Below are positions 52,787 to 62,021 of a stretch of DNA of 64,000 bases, piece by piece (within the stretch, counting starts at the first letter, position 1; every line of letters begins with the position of its first letter). The position numbers were made by a program, and so were the translations under genes. Where the stretch lies: contig JAEXNR010000013.1 in the NCBI GenBank assembly GCA_023439505.1, positions 62,001 through 126,000 of the forward strand. The letters are read 5' to 3'. The stretch is from Bacillota bacterium. GTDB taxonomy: Bacteria; Bacillota; Clostridia; Lachnospirales; Lachnospiraceae. A model generated the notes under the pieces. The model saw only the letters and a list, made by a program, of their open reading frames with translations. It was not told the origin of the DNA and did no database searches.

Positions 52787-54337
52787 TTATTGTTCCTGTC
52801 TGAAATCAGTCGGACTCTTACCGGTATATTTCATAAAAACATTGGTAAAATAAGGCGCGTCCTTATAACCTACTGCCTGTGCTATCTCATAAATCTTCAT
52901 ATTCGTCCTTGACAGTAGTTCCTTTGCCTTACCCACCCGATACATGGCAATCTTCTCCGTTACCGTAAATCCGGTCAGCTTTTTATAAGCACGGCTTACA
53001 TAGCTATTGTTCAGGTACAGTTCATTACTGATATACTGAAGGTTAAGCTCCTCACAGTAGTGCTGCCGGATACATTCATCCACCTTGATTACCAGCTCGT
53101 TCTTAAAATTTCTTTTGCCGATACAAATTGCTCTGACTCTTTCAATGGTATTATTTCCTATACGGATTAATCGAAAAATCGTCTTAGCATTCTGTATCTT
53201 CTCATAAACTTCCTTTTCCATCTCATTAAAGTCCTGATCCACATCCAGGTGATACCTTACTGCCTTATGTATAATGGAGCTGCAAATCACCAGCATATAT
53301 AGCTGACACTGTTGAAACGTACAGCCGGTATCAGCTAACTTTTCAAACCCTCGTGAGAGCTTTTCCTCCGCCTCCCGGCTTTCCTCATCAAAGGTAAGCT
53401 CCAGGAGCATATTGGTGTATCTGTCCACATCAAAGGCAGTAACAGAACCCGGCAGCGACAAAGATGTGTACACTTTTATAGCAGTTCCCTGTGTTGTTAT
53501 CATAGCCAATGCCTGCCTTGCCTCTTCATATCCATTCTTCAGCTGGTTCACCTCTTTTATTTCTGAGCTGATTCCCAGTTTCATATCAATCCTCATAAAT
53601 TCTTCAATCATGATAATAATATTGTTAAAATATTCCACTATGGTATTCAATCCGATTGTGCTGTTCTTTTTGTATCGTACCGGAATAATCAAATACGATT
53701 CAGTTAAAGGGATGATGCTGTAGCTGCAGTCTTTTAATGAGATGCGAAGGATGTTATTAAGAAGCTCAGACATATTTTGATTTCCTGTATCCTTATCATA
53801 ATAGGTAATATCACATGCGCAAAGAACATAATTGTTCTCCCCTAATCCGCCTTCCGTTATCTCCTTCTCTGAAATTTCACCTGTCATAATCAGACGTTTC
53901 AATATGTTAACATAATCAAAGCTGCTAAGAGACTCTGCTCTGCCCGAATCATTCGTATCTCTTTCCTTTACCAGCTTCTCTATCGTCTTATTGATCGCTA
54001 ACGGCAATTCTTCTATAAATTCATTTTTAACAATGAAGTCAGACACATTATACTTGATTGCCTGCTTTGCCAATGCAAAATCGGAATATGCAGTTAAGAT
54101 AATTACCTTCGCCGGATACTTTTCGCTGATATTTTTGCTTAGCTCAATTCCATCCATAATCGGCATCTTAATATCAGTCACAACAATATCCACCGGATTA
54201 TTTTCCATATAAGCAAGAGCGGCACTTCCGCTATTACAGGAATGCACTACCTCGCACCCTAGTTCTTTCCAGTTAATCAAATAAATAATACCTTCTCTGA
54301 TATTACGTTCATCATCCACAATCATCACTTTTATCAT
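52787..54337 (-). CDS. YesN-type response regulator (receiver plus AraC HTH)
   Basis: A 516-aa cytoplasmic transcription activator. Receiver at 1-120 with D9/D10, phospho-acceptor D55 (VVTDIKMP) and K103-region lysine; a long middle domain; AraC-type double helix-turn-helix at about 415-515 (LNLQYISNELYLNNSYVSRAYKKLTG, IYEIAQAVGYKDAPYFTNVF). Its start overlaps the end of the kinase gene by 26 nt. Regulators of this type usually activate neighbouring carbohydrate ABC operons, here the genes from 52602 downward. Confidence 0.94.
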   Translation of the reverse strand: MIKVMIVDDERNIREGIIYLINWKELGCEVVHSCNSGSAALAYMENNPVDIVVTDIKMPIMDGIELSKNISEKYPAKVIILTAYSDFALAKQAIKYNVSDFIVKNEFIEELPLAINKTIEKLVKERDTNDSGRAESLSSFDYVNILKRLIMTGEISEKEITEGGLGENNYVLCACDITYYDKDTGNQNMSELLNNILRISLKDCSYSIIPLTESYLIIPVRYKKNSTIGLNTIVEYFNNIIIMIEEFMRIDMKLGISSEIKEVNQLKNGYEEARQALAMITTQGTAIKVYTSLSLPGSVTAFDVDRYTNMLLELTFDEESREAEEKLSRGFEKLADTGCTFQQCQLYMLVICSSIIHKAVRYHLDVDQDFNEMEKEVYEKIQNAKTIFRLIRIGNNTIERVRAICIGKRNFKNELVIKVDECIRQHYCEELNLQYISNELYLNNSYVSRAYKKLTGFTVTEKIAMYRVGKAKELLSRTNMKIYEIAQAVGYKDAPYFTNVFMKYTGKSPTDFRQEQ

Positions 54338-55967
54338 TCTCTGTCTCCATTATCTTCTTTGGTATCCGTATTTCTATATCTGTTCCTTCCTTTTCCTTAC
54401 TATGAATGATCAGACCGTATTGTTGTCCATAGATCAGTTTCAATCGTTGATTGGTATTGTTCAGTCCCATTTTATCACGCCGGATACTACCGTCATTTTC
54501 CAATCCTGCCTTCTCTGAAACCACCTTGGCTGCATTAAAACCGGCTCCATTGTCTATGACATGAATTAAGATTTCTTCTTTCCCGTCGGAAGTAACATAT
54601 TCCAGAGTCACACGTACCATGGCTCCTTCTGACATATTCTCGATCCCATGCACGATCGCATTCTCTACCATCGATTCAATGATCAGCCTGGGGATCTCAC
54701 AATTTAATATAGAGTCCTCCGACACATCAATACAATAGCTTAGCCGATCATCATACCGTTCCTTTTGAAGCCAGAGATAATACTCCACATACTTAAGTTC
54801 CTCTTTCATTGACACAATGGCGCGGGCATCCTTATAGATGCCTGCCCGCAGCAATGCAGACAGGGAAGAAATCATCTTATAGATTTTTTCATCCCCGGAC
54901 ATTTTTGCCTTGATCTGAATGGTAAGTAAAATATTAAATAGAAAATGAGGATTCATTTGATGCTGCAGAAACTTAATTTCCATCTCATCCAGCAATATTT
55001 TGGACTCATAGGCACTCTTTACCAAACGCTTAACTCCATTTGTCAAAAGAATAAAAATCGACACGATGAAAGCTACGAAAAGTACCGATATCACAAGAAA
55101 GGACTTCATTCCGAAAAATGTACGCAGCACTACCTCCTGCTTAGGATAGAGGTAGATAAAGTTGTATTCTTTATTAATAGATTGTTTTGTCACGATATAG
55201 CTTCTTCCATCCATTACCACTTCTCTTTTTCCTGTGGAATTGGACAAATGGAGCAGCTTCTCTGGCACCTTTTTTCCCAACCATTCCTTATCATTAGAAG
55301 AATAAACCATACCTTCCCTGTTTGTCATGAATACCAGGGAACTATCATACGTCGCCAGACTGCTCAGTCTTTCACCAAAGCATCTTTCGTTGGTGGCTCC
55401 AATAACGTACACTTCATTCTCGCTTTTAAAATCTGATTTGATGCGAAGTGTGGTATAGATTGTATTGTCTTCTTCTGTGGGAGGTATCTCTACCGTATAT
55501 TCCTTCCGATCTTTAATCTGCTTATAAATCCTCCGGGAAGAGATGATAATCTGCTGCGTACTAAAAGGCTTGGTATAAGTAAAAGCGAGTAATTTATCAT
55601 TTTCATAGATCGCAACGTAATCAAACAATTCAAAGTTCCATACATTGTTATCCGTTAGAATCTTTTGCATTTCCTTGTTCAGGTTCTCCTGATTCAGGTA
55701 ACTTTTTTTGTCTCCTCTTGAGAAAAATGATGCATCATTGCGCCAGCCTTCGATGGAATTACTGCCTGAGAGCGAAAAAGTCGTTCCTCTGATCAGTTCA
55801 TGGGTCTGTTTCAAACTGTTTATATTCACATCAACCATAATATCGATATATTCATAATTACTTTTTAATATATTCTTATAGGTTCCATAACTTACATACA
55901 TCCCATACAGCAAAAACGCTACCATCAATATCATACTGAACTTAATAATCAGACTTTTTTCTTTCAT
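54312..55967 (-). CDS. YesM-type sensor histidine kinase
   Basis: A 551-aa membrane kinase: first membrane segment about 9-27, extracytoplasmic sensor of about 240 aa, second segment about 285-310, then a His_kinase domain with QMNPHFLFNILLTIQ (phospho-accepting His) and an ATPase domain (VENAIVHGIE, DNGAGF, GLNNTNQRL). AAAGGATAAAGG precedes the ATG, 3 nt after the DUF4432 gene. Likely senses an oligosaccharide directly or via the binding protein. Confidence 0.94.
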   Translation of the reverse strand: MKEKSLIIKFSMILMVAFLLYGMYVSYGTYKNILKSNYEYIDIMVDVNINSLKQTHELIRGTTFSLSGSNSIEGWRNDASFFSRGDKKSYLNQENLNKEMQKILTDNNVWNFELFDYVAIYENDKLLAFTYTKPFSTQQIIISSRRIYKQIKDRKEYTVEIPPTEEDNTIYTTLRIKSDFKSENEVYVIGATNERCFGERLSSLATYDSSLVFMTNREGMVYSSNDKEWLGKKVPEKLLHLSNSTGKREVVMDGRSYIVTKQSINKEYNFIYLYPKQEVVLRTFFGMKSFLVISVLFVAFIVSIFILLTNGVKRLVKSAYESKILLDEMEIKFLQHQMNPHFLFNILLTIQIKAKMSGDEKIYKMISSLSALLRAGIYKDARAIVSMKEELKYVEYYLWLQKERYDDRLSYCIDVSEDSILNCEIPRLIIESMVENAIVHGIENMSEGAMVRVTLEYVTSDGKEEILIHVIDNGAGFNAAKVVSEKAGLENDGSIRRDKMGLNNTNQRLKLIYGQQYGLIIHSKEKEGTDIEIRIPKKIMETENDKSDDCG

Positions 55968-55970
55968 CCT

Positions 55971-56978
55971 TTATCCTTTCGCTGCTTCGATTCTGGAAGC
56001 AACATTCTTTATCACTTGTTCTTCCATAAGATAGCCCAGGGTAATCCAGGAATCCATATATTCGTGAGGCTTTAGATACATCAATTCCCCATCAATCGCT
56101 TTCTGTCTGATAGAATTTGGTCTGGTCTTACATGGTTCTATGGCATACATAGGCTTGTCTATCGCTCTTTTGGCAATCAAGGTTCTTGGAAATGTATCCA
56201 GGGGTCTCACTAGTACAGCTGCCATCGTATCTCCATCATCTACTATCATTTCTGCTGTAACATGATGGTGATCCGGAATAGGCAGCAGCTCAAGTCCGCT
56301 TACTTCCTCCGGTATATATTGATAGCATCTGATCGGATCCAGGGTCCTGCTGTCATCATATATTTTCTTTGGATCCTCCTCAGCCGGGGCCGAATCACGC
56401 AAAAGCATATCCTCTGTCTTTACAGGAAGCACATATCTTCCTCCCCCTGCCACAAAAGCTCCTGCCGGTTGGATATGAAATCCATCATCAATGTGCTGCC
56501 TGTCATCGGTAAGATTGATCGTTCTTTCATAACGAGTTAGGAAAGTGGAATTATGCCTTGTTATAATTTTGACTTCCTTTTGATACACCGGTTTCTCCTC
56601 ATATCCCCGAATAATAACTGTACCGCTGATCTCTGTTTCTTCGTTTGATTCCTTCACGCAAAAAGTGCATGGATCTACCATAGAATAAGCGCCGGTTCCA
56701 TGCACGGTTCTAAGCCCATCCGGTGTTCCAAATACCTCCGGTCCAATCGTCGCAATGCTGGCCACAAATCCTTTGTCCCAGGCTCCCGGTTCCTTTAAAT
56801 CAATACTATCCGGATGAAGCAGCTCCCCCTCCGGTGTCTCCCAGGATACCTTCTCTCCCTTTATGTAAATATCACCAATGTCCATGCCTCTCTCCGGCAA
56901 CACAGTAAACGACATGCAGCCATTATCAATTGTCACTATGTGGAGTGTTCTGCCCCACCGATCAATGTATTTATTCAT
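55971..56978 (-). CDS. DUF4432 aldose-epimerase-like protein
   Basis: About 335 aa of a galactose-mutarotase-like beta-sandwich family (DUF4432). Seen: LPERGMDIGDIYIKG near the N terminus, VHGTGAYS, HIDDGFHIQPAGAF and PIPDHHHV, conserved His-rich stretches suited to a sugar-binding pocket. ATG at 56978 was chosen since GGAGG lies 6 nt upstream; the frame extends 18 codons further without an RBS. First gene of the operon with YesM/YesN. Its activity is not established for the family; sugar epimerase or mutarotase is likely. Confidence 0.85.
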   Translation of the reverse strand: MNKYIDRWGRTLHIVTIDNGCMSFTVLPERGMDIGDIYIKGEKVSWETPEGELLHPDSIDLKEPGAWDKGFVASIATIGPEVFGTPDGLRTVHGTGAYSMVDPCTFCVKESNEETEISGTVIIRGYEEKPVYQKEVKIITRHNSTFLTRYERTINLTDDRQHIDDGFHIQPAGAFVAGGGRYVLPVKTEDMLLRDSAPAEEDPKKIYDDSRTLDPIRCYQYIPEEVSGLELLPIPDHHHVTAEMIVDDGDTMAAVLVRPLDTFPRTLIAKRAIDKPMYAIEPCKTRPNSIRQKAIDGELMYLKPHEYMDSWITLGYLMEEQVIKNVASRIEAAKG

Positions 56979-57269
56979 ATTATACCTCCATCCTGTCACG
57001 AACGCCATGTCCATAAACTGGTAAGAAATCACCCATAATATCCCACTGTACTGCGTGTCAGCGTTCCATCTACGCGAAAGGATATTTTCTTCACACAGTT
57101 ATTCACTTAATTATAGATAGAATATCTAAAATGCAATGTTCATGAAATAGCCGGCATTTCCTTTGTCATATAAAATTTTGACCTCACATATCTCTGTATC
57201 AAATATATCCATCATAACTTATAAAATTTTGACTTTTGTTATAATTTTTTTCCCTGGAATAAATGAAAA

Positions 57270-57325
57270 TGAGTCTGGCTCACCAGACTCCGGCGCTGAC
57301 GCGCTGTCACGGCAGTGACAATCTT
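57270..57325. other. GC-rich structured stretch in the 56979-57446 spacer
   Basis: GAGTCTGG/CCAGACTC with a CTCA loop (about 57271-57290) followed by TGTCAC/GTGACA around GGCA (about 57307-57322). Minus-strand reading gives ATTTTCATTTATT after the first stem, so it may be a second terminator behind the AgrC-like gene. The AAATGAGTCT block is repeated in the terminator at 57388-57425. No gene seen in this spacer. Confidence 0.5.
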
Positions 57326-57387
57326 CCTTAAACGCGTTAATTTGATGGTTTTTGCAAATTTTTCATTTTGAGCGTATCCCGAAAAGC

Positions 57388-57425
57388 AAAAAAATGAGTC
57401 TCTACACTTAAAAGACTCATTTTTA
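57388..57425 (-). terminator. Terminator of the AgrC/AgrA-like operon
   Basis: AAAAATGAGTCT (57390-57401) pairs with AGACTCATTTTT (57413-57424), 11-nt loop; minus strand continues with a T-run. Lies 22 nt past the kinase stop. Confidence 0.88.
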
Positions 57426-57446
57426 CACTTGAAAAGGCTTTCGTTC

Positions 57447-58733
57447 TTATACCAGAAGACGTACCCGGAAAACGCCCTTTTCTACCCGGTACATCAATTC
57501 GCCATCGTATTTTTTCGCAAAAGCGGTAACACTTTTACTGCCGATCCCATGCCCTTCCTGGCAGGTGAAGGGGTAACCGTTGTCATCCAGAATTGTGTCC
57601 GCTGTGCAAGAGTTCTCCATTTCCAGAAGCAATCGTCCTATACTTTTACATGTGAACCTAAGATAGGCAGGCTGACCTTTCACCAATGCGTTACAAGCTT
57701 GAATTGCATTTTCCATCAGGTTTGAGACCACCATGGATAACTCCAGGGAATTCACATCTAAGTCATGTGGAATATCCAGTTTAATCTCTGTGAGAATACC
57801 GGCTTGCTTTGTAAGAGCGGCATAGTGGCAGACAGCGGCATTGACAGCCGGGTTTTCACAATAGACCTCACTGATTGCGTAGGATGTTTGATTTTGATTC
57901 TGCAGCAAAGCTACCGCATCATTGGCTTTTCCCTGCTCTAAAAGTTCCAGCAGAACATTGTTAAAGTGGCGGCGGTCATGTGAAGCCCGGCTGTTCTGTG
58001 CCGACACCTCCTCCATCAGCACAAGACGCTGAGACATGTTTCCTGCTGCTAATTGCAGATATTCCTGCTCCGCCAGCATTCTCTGGTTTTCCTCCTTCAC
58101 TCGAAACTCTCTCTGAAGATTCTTGAGGGAGAGAAAAATGGATGCGTAGGCAGCAAGTCCAATAAAAATCACCAAAATCAACGGTACCGCTTGCTCTGAC
58201 AGCATGACAACAACATCTTCCGCAGATAAAACATAGTAATTAAAGGTGAGGTAGAGTCCCAGTGCTACGGCTAAATATGCCGTCCAATGTTCCACCGCCT
58301 GCCGATACAAAGGTCGCACATAGCGCCATAAAATCATCAGAAAAGCACCGAATAAAATTACTCGCAGCAGCGAATTGGTATAAGGAGGATAGGGTAAATG
58401 CCTTGATCCGGTAAAGCTGAGGATAATCACAATATCGCTGATATTCTGAACGGTAATATAGGAAAACAGCCATTGCATGAAGGTATCCTTGAAGAAGGGC
58501 CGTACTGCAAAGCATAAAACCGCAAACAGGACGATATCGAGTTTCGATAACAAGGTAAGATTGCCGCTGAGATAGCAATAAACCGCAATGCCCAAATCGA
58601 TAGCAAGAATCCCCATCATTGTCAGAAACGTAATTTTTTTAGAATACTTTGGCTGCAAAAGTATCCCCATTAGCAGAACATTAGCAGTGGTGGAGACGGC
58701 TGCCCGCAGAAGGTCGGGGAAAAGTTCTCTCAT
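57447..58733 (-). CDS. GHKL-type sensor histidine kinase (AgrC-like)
   Basis: About 428 aa: an N-terminal half with about six membrane segments (to about residue 200), a coiled stretch, a dimerisation helix containing SHDRRHFNNVLLELLE with the likely phospho-histidine, and a GHKL ATPase domain (VSNLMENAIQACN, GHGIGSKSVTAFAKKY). ATG at 58733 was chosen: GGAGG is about 7 nt upstream and the start overlaps the regulator's TGA stop (TGATG). Pairs with the LytTR regulator upstream. No agrB or agrD-like gene was seen in the window. Confidence 0.92.
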   Translation of the reverse strand: MRELFPDLLRAAVSTTANVLLMGILLQPKYSKKITFLTMMGILAIDLGIAVYCYLSGNLTLLSKLDIVLFAVLCFAVRPFFKDTFMQWLFSYITVQNISDIVIILSFTGSRHLPYPPYTNSLLRVILFGAFLMILWRYVRPLYRQAVEHWTAYLAVALGLYLTFNYYVLSAEDVVVMLSEQAVPLILVIFIGLAAYASIFLSLKNLQREFRVKEENQRMLAEQEYLQLAAGNMSQRLVLMEEVSAQNSRASHDRRHFNNVLLELLEQGKANDAVALLQNQNQTSYAISEVYCENPAVNAAVCHYAALTKQAGILTEIKLDIPHDLDVNSLELSMVVSNLMENAIQACNALVKGQPAYLRFTCKSIGRLLLEMENSCTADTILDDNGYPFTCQEGHGIGSKSVTAFAKKYDGELMYRVEKGVFRVRLLV

Positions 58734-59467
58734 CACTTCCCCTCCTTCCTCATGAGGTAATCCATATAGCTATCCCGTACCGCAGCATATTGCTTTGCCG
58801 CAATCGGTACGGATTTTTCGCCGCAGAGCAAAAAGCTGTCTTTGGCGAAGCGTTCCACCCGGCGCATGTTGACTACAAACGAGCTATGGCATTGCAGAAA
58901 ATGAGTATTCTTTAAAATCGGCGCACAGTATTTCGAAAAGCTCTCACGGACAGTTTTGCTATGTACTTCTTCTCCGTTCTTTAGACGAAAGATCACAGCG
59001 TGGCTTCGGTATTCACAACAGATCATGTCAGACAGCTTGATTACCCGCAAACCATCGGCGGTCTTGACAGAAAACGTCTGCTCTTCGTCAAGGTCTGCCT
59101 TGGAGATCGCATGGGCTAGTGTAGCAAACAGCTGCTGCTTATCAATTGGCTTAACAAGATAATTAATCGGGCTTGCGGCATATGCCTGCAAGGCGAACTG
59201 CGGCTCTGTAGTAACATAGATAATCTGGGCCTCATGATCAATTCGACGAATTTCTTTGCCAAGTTCAATGCCACTGACCATGGGCATAACAATATCTAAT
59301 AGATATAGATGAAATCTTTCCTCTTCCATGTCGGTCAGCAATTGATCAGGGTGAGAGAATTCTTTCATCTTGGCTTCCATCGAATGAACATTAAGATATT
59401 CAGTTACGTGTGCACGGATGATTTCCCGTTCCTTCGGCTGGTCATCACATACAGCAATCCTAAGCAT
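58733..59467 (-). CDS. LytTR response regulator (AgrA-like)
   Basis: A 244-aa regulator: receiver at 1-120 with D8/D9, phospho-acceptor D58 (YLLDIVMP) and K107-region PVDK motif; LytTR DNA-binding domain at about 140-240 (KLSDMICCEYRSHAVIFRLKNGEE, FLQCHSSFVVNMRRVERF). AAAGGAAGAG precedes the ATG. First gene of a two-gene operon with the AgrC-like kinase. Confidence 0.94.
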   Translation of the reverse strand: MLRIAVCDDQPKEREIIRAHVTEYLNVHSMEAKMKEFSHPDQLLTDMEEERFHLYLLDIVMPMVSGIELGKEIRRIDHEAQIIYVTTEPQFALQAYAASPINYLVKPIDKQQLFATLAHAISKADLDEEQTFSVKTADGLRVIKLSDMICCEYRSHAVIFRLKNGEEVHSKTVRESFSKYCAPILKNTHFLQCHSSFVVNMRRVERFAKDSFLLCGEKSVPIAAKQYAAVRDSYMDYLMRKEGK

Positions 59468-59657
59468 AGCAGTCTCTTCCTTTCAGTGTGTCTATTGTTA
59501 GTCATCTCTTTTACATCTGCCGAATGGTTCCCTTTGCAATCTGTTAAAATAATATAACTCTATTATAAGTAAAAAAGGTAAAAATCGCAATATTTACATC
59601 AGCTGGTGTAGCGATATAACATTTTAGGATATCAAACCGGTATCGTTCCCAAACAAA

Positions 59658-59681
59658 AAAACCTTGAATGATCAAGGTTTT
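59658..59681 (-). terminator. Terminator of the peptide-utilisation operon
   Basis: AAAACCTTGA (59658-59667) and TCAAGGTTTT (59672-59681), loop ATGA; followed on the minus strand by seven T in total. About 15 nt past the regulator stop. Confidence 0.9.
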
Positions 59682-59695
59682 ATAATAGGGAAATA

Positions 59696-60247
59696 TCAGA
59701 AGATTGGAGGCGTTAATACACACAGCATTTCCAATTCCGTATCAGTGATATTCTTTACGCTATGCATCTTACTGGATGGAAAATGAATGGTCTCACCGGC
59801 ATTAATACAATGCTCGACTCCCTCTATTACGAAGATAGCGCTTCCTTTTAGTACATAATAAAGTTCTTCCCCTTCATGACTGCTGGCTTCAAAATCTGTA
59901 AAATTAGCTCCCATTACCAGGTGGAACGAATCTAATTTTCTATTTTCAAATCTACCGCTTAATATACTGAATTGCTTATAATTCCTTTGTAAGCCCTGCA
60001 ATTCATTGTCATTTCCTCTCCTTACAAACTCTTCCTCAATTATGGTTTCTGTAAATAAATCTTTGATCGGTATATTTAAAGCTGACGTTATTTTTTTTAA
60101 GGAAGTCATAGTAATCGGTGAAACTCCCCGTTCCATCTGTGACAAAAAACTAATGGACAAACCGGTTGCTTCGCTCATATTCTTCAGGGTAATCTTTTTA
60201 TGTTTTCTGATCCTCTTGATTTTATGATATACTTCCTCTTCCATCAT
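59696..60247 (-). CDS. XRE-type helix-turn-helix regulator with C-terminal cupin
   Basis: About 183 aa: HTH at about 5-65 (TLKNMSEATGLSISFLSQMERG) and a cupin sensor at about 105-180 (SSHEGEELYYVLKGSAIFVIEG, HFPSSKMHSVKN). ATG at 60247 was chosen because GGGGAG lies 7 nt upstream, whereas the frame from 60280 has no RBS. Last gene of the operon dppBC, Xaa-Pro peptidase, cyclophilin; probably regulates it in response to a small ligand such as an amino acid or peptide. Confidence 0.9.
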   Translation of the reverse strand: MMEEEVYHKIKRIRKHKKITLKNMSEATGLSISFLSQMERGVSPITMTSLKKITSALNIPIKDLFTETIIEEEFVRRGNDNELQGLQRNYKQFSILSGRFENRKLDSFHLVMGANFTDFEASSHEGEELYYVLKGSAIFVIEGVEHCINAGETIHFPSSKMHSVKNITDTELEMLCVLTPPIF

Positions 60248-60289
60248 CTCTATACTCCCCATTTCCATTCCCGATTTCATAATTGCAGC

Positions 60290-60868
60290 TTATGGCATTC
60301 GCCAGCAGGCTGGCAGCTCTGTCGTCTCAACTCTAACCGGCGGCGGATATTCTTTTCCAAATAGCTCTAACTCCACCCGCAATAACACCTGAGGCACTAC
60401 TGATTGATTTACCACCACACCCTCTTCAGGATAATCTGTGACGGGTATCGTCTCAAGGTTCCCAAGGCGGCATAGTTCCTCCAAGCCTTCCTTAACTATC
60501 CCGAAAACCGGATAAATTCCTTTTAACTCAGGACAATCTCTAAGCGGAAAGAAAAATTCACAACCGGCCAGTCCTTTGTCACCATAGCCACCCATTGCCA
60601 CAGTACCAAGCTTAGGTTCCAGGGGTACAAGCTCCGGATGAAGGTCAAATTCCCCAGGTATTAAGTACTTCGCTTCCTCGTGACCAAAGGCACGATAACT
60701 CATATCGATCCAGGAACCAGGGACAAAGCGCTCTATGGTATGATTATCAAAAAAACCTTGCTTCGCACTATAGATAAAGCTGTTAACCGTGTTTGGCGCC
60801 GCCTTTGGAAGCAATTCTATTACAATCTTTGCACCGTTTTCCATAAAAAGTGTCGCAATCGGATTCAT
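60290..60868 (-). CDS. Cyclophilin-type peptidyl-prolyl cis-trans isomerase
   Basis: About 192 aa of the cyclophilin fold: ELLPKAAPNTVNSFIYSAKQGFFDNHTIERFVPG, GTVAMGG, GCEFFF and YPVFGIVKEG. It has no signal peptide or membrane segment, so it is cytoplasmic. The active-site Arg region reads IERFVPGSW, where a typical cyclophilin has FHRVIPGFM. ATG at 60868 was chosen: GGAG is 6 nt upstream and it overlaps the peptidase stop (TGATG). Translationally coupled to an Xaa-Pro peptidase gene, which is an unusual and suggestive pairing. Confidence 0.9.
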   Translation of the reverse strand: MNPIATLFMENGAKIVIELLPKAAPNTVNSFIYSAKQGFFDNHTIERFVPGSWIDMSYRAFGHEEAKYLIPGEFDLHPELVPLEPKLGTVAMGGYGDKGLAGCEFFFPLRDCPELKGIYPVFGIVKEGLEELCRLGNLETIPVTDYPEEGVVVNQSVVPQVLLRVELELFGKEYPPPVRVETTELPACWRMP

Positions 60869-61941
60869 CACACTATCTCCAATTCCTTAGAATAATGATT
60901 TAAACGTTCGCATCCATCCTCCGTTACCAGTACAAGATCTTCTATTCTCACTCCTACCTCGCCCTCCAGATAGATGCCCGGTTCAATGGAGAAAATCATG
61001 CCCGGTCTTGCTATTTCATCATTGCTTGCTGATACATCACCAAATTCATGCACAGCAATACCGATGAAGTGCCCAAGACGGTGCGTGAATTTTGGACCAT
61101 AGCCTGCTTTTGCGATAATATCCCTTGCCAGCTTGTCTACCGCCCCAAGTGGTATTCCGGGTTTAATCCCGGCAATCGCAGCTTCATTCGCACGCTTTAC
61201 TAATTCATATACCCTCCGATGCTGCTCCGTTACGCTTTGGAAGAAGAAGGTCCGTGTCATATCCGCACAATACATATCCTTCTTACAGCCCACATCAAGG
61301 AGTACACAGTCTCCCTCCTTTAATACCGTGTCATCCGGAGCATGATGCCCCTCTGCAGCATTTGCTCCAAATGCCACCAACGGCTCAAAGGAATATCCAT
61401 CTGCACCAAGGCCCTGATATATCCCAAGCATCTGCTCAGCCAGCTGCTTCTCCGTTATTCCGGCGACAATCAGCTTCTTAAATTCTACCATAGCACTGTC
61501 ATTAATTCCAGACACTACTTTCATAAATTCCTGTTCCGCAAAATCCTTACAGCCTCTGGTTTTATCAACACAGATTGATGCCAGTACAAAACCGGCAGCC
61601 GCCTTCTTCTCCTGTAAAGGAAGCAGAAAGCAGGCCGGCATAATTTTATCAATTCCCAGTAAAGCAGAGTGATTCATTCGCGCTGCTACCATATCGATTA
61701 TCGGGTCCGCATCACGGTACCATACCTTTTCTATACCAAGATCCTCTGTAACTGTAAATAATTCATTGATAAAAATCATATGCGTTCCATTTTCATTTAA
61801 ATAAAGTGCAAAAAAACGTTCTCCCGGATCTACTAAGCTACCCGTCAGATAGTATATTGATAGCGGATCACTGATTAATATTTGCGATAATTGCCGTTCT
61901 TTCATTTCTTCAAGCACTTTTGCCACTCTGCTATTGTTCAT
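60868..61941 (-). CDS. Xaa-Pro peptidase (M24B family)
   Basis: A 357-aa dinuclear-metal aminopeptidase P/prolidase-type enzyme cleaving before or after proline in short peptides. Metal ligands: D216 and D227 (LLDVGCKKDMYCADMTRTFF), H291 (RLGHFIGIAVHEFGD), E320 (SIEPGIY) and E334 (VRIEDLV). Creatinase-like N-terminal domain at about 1-130. No signal peptide. GAGGT precedes the ATG. It follows dppC and precedes the cyclophilin gene, so it processes peptides brought in by the ABC importer. Confidence 0.94.
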   Translation of the reverse strand: MNNSRVAKVLEEMKERQLSQILISDPLSIYYLTGSLVDPGERFFALYLNENGTHMIFINELFTVTEDLGIEKVWYRDADPIIDMVAARMNHSALLGIDKIMPACFLLPLQEKKAAAGFVLASICVDKTRGCKDFAEQEFMKVVSGINDSAMVEFKKLIVAGITEKQLAEQMLGIYQGLGADGYSFEPLVAFGANAAEGHHAPDDTVLKEGDCVLLDVGCKKDMYCADMTRTFFFQSVTEQHRRVYELVKRANEAAIAGIKPGIPLGAVDKLARDIIAKAGYGPKFTHRLGHFIGIAVHEFGDVSASNDEIARPGMIFSIEPGIYLEGEVGVRIEDLVLVTEDGCERLNHYSKELEIV

Positions 61942-61971
61942 TCTAATACCTCATAATAGATAAGTTTGAAA

Positions 61972-62012
61972 GACGAAACTCCCACGGTCTCTGATCGGAA
62001 ATTTCGTCCTCT
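61972..62012 (-). other. Intercistronic hairpin between dppC and the peptidase gene
   Basis: GACGAAA and TTTCGTC flank about 25 nt in the 80-nt spacer between dppC and the peptidase gene; the U-rich tail is short (TTTC). A weak terminator or stabiliser. Confidence 0.35.
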
Positions 62013-62021
62013 ATGTTGTCT

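Noticed and set aside
57447..59467. agr-type quorum-sensing locus
   Set aside because: The kinase and regulator are AgrC/AgrA-like, but no agrB-like membrane peptidase or agrD peptide was found, so a quorum-sensing claim is not supported.
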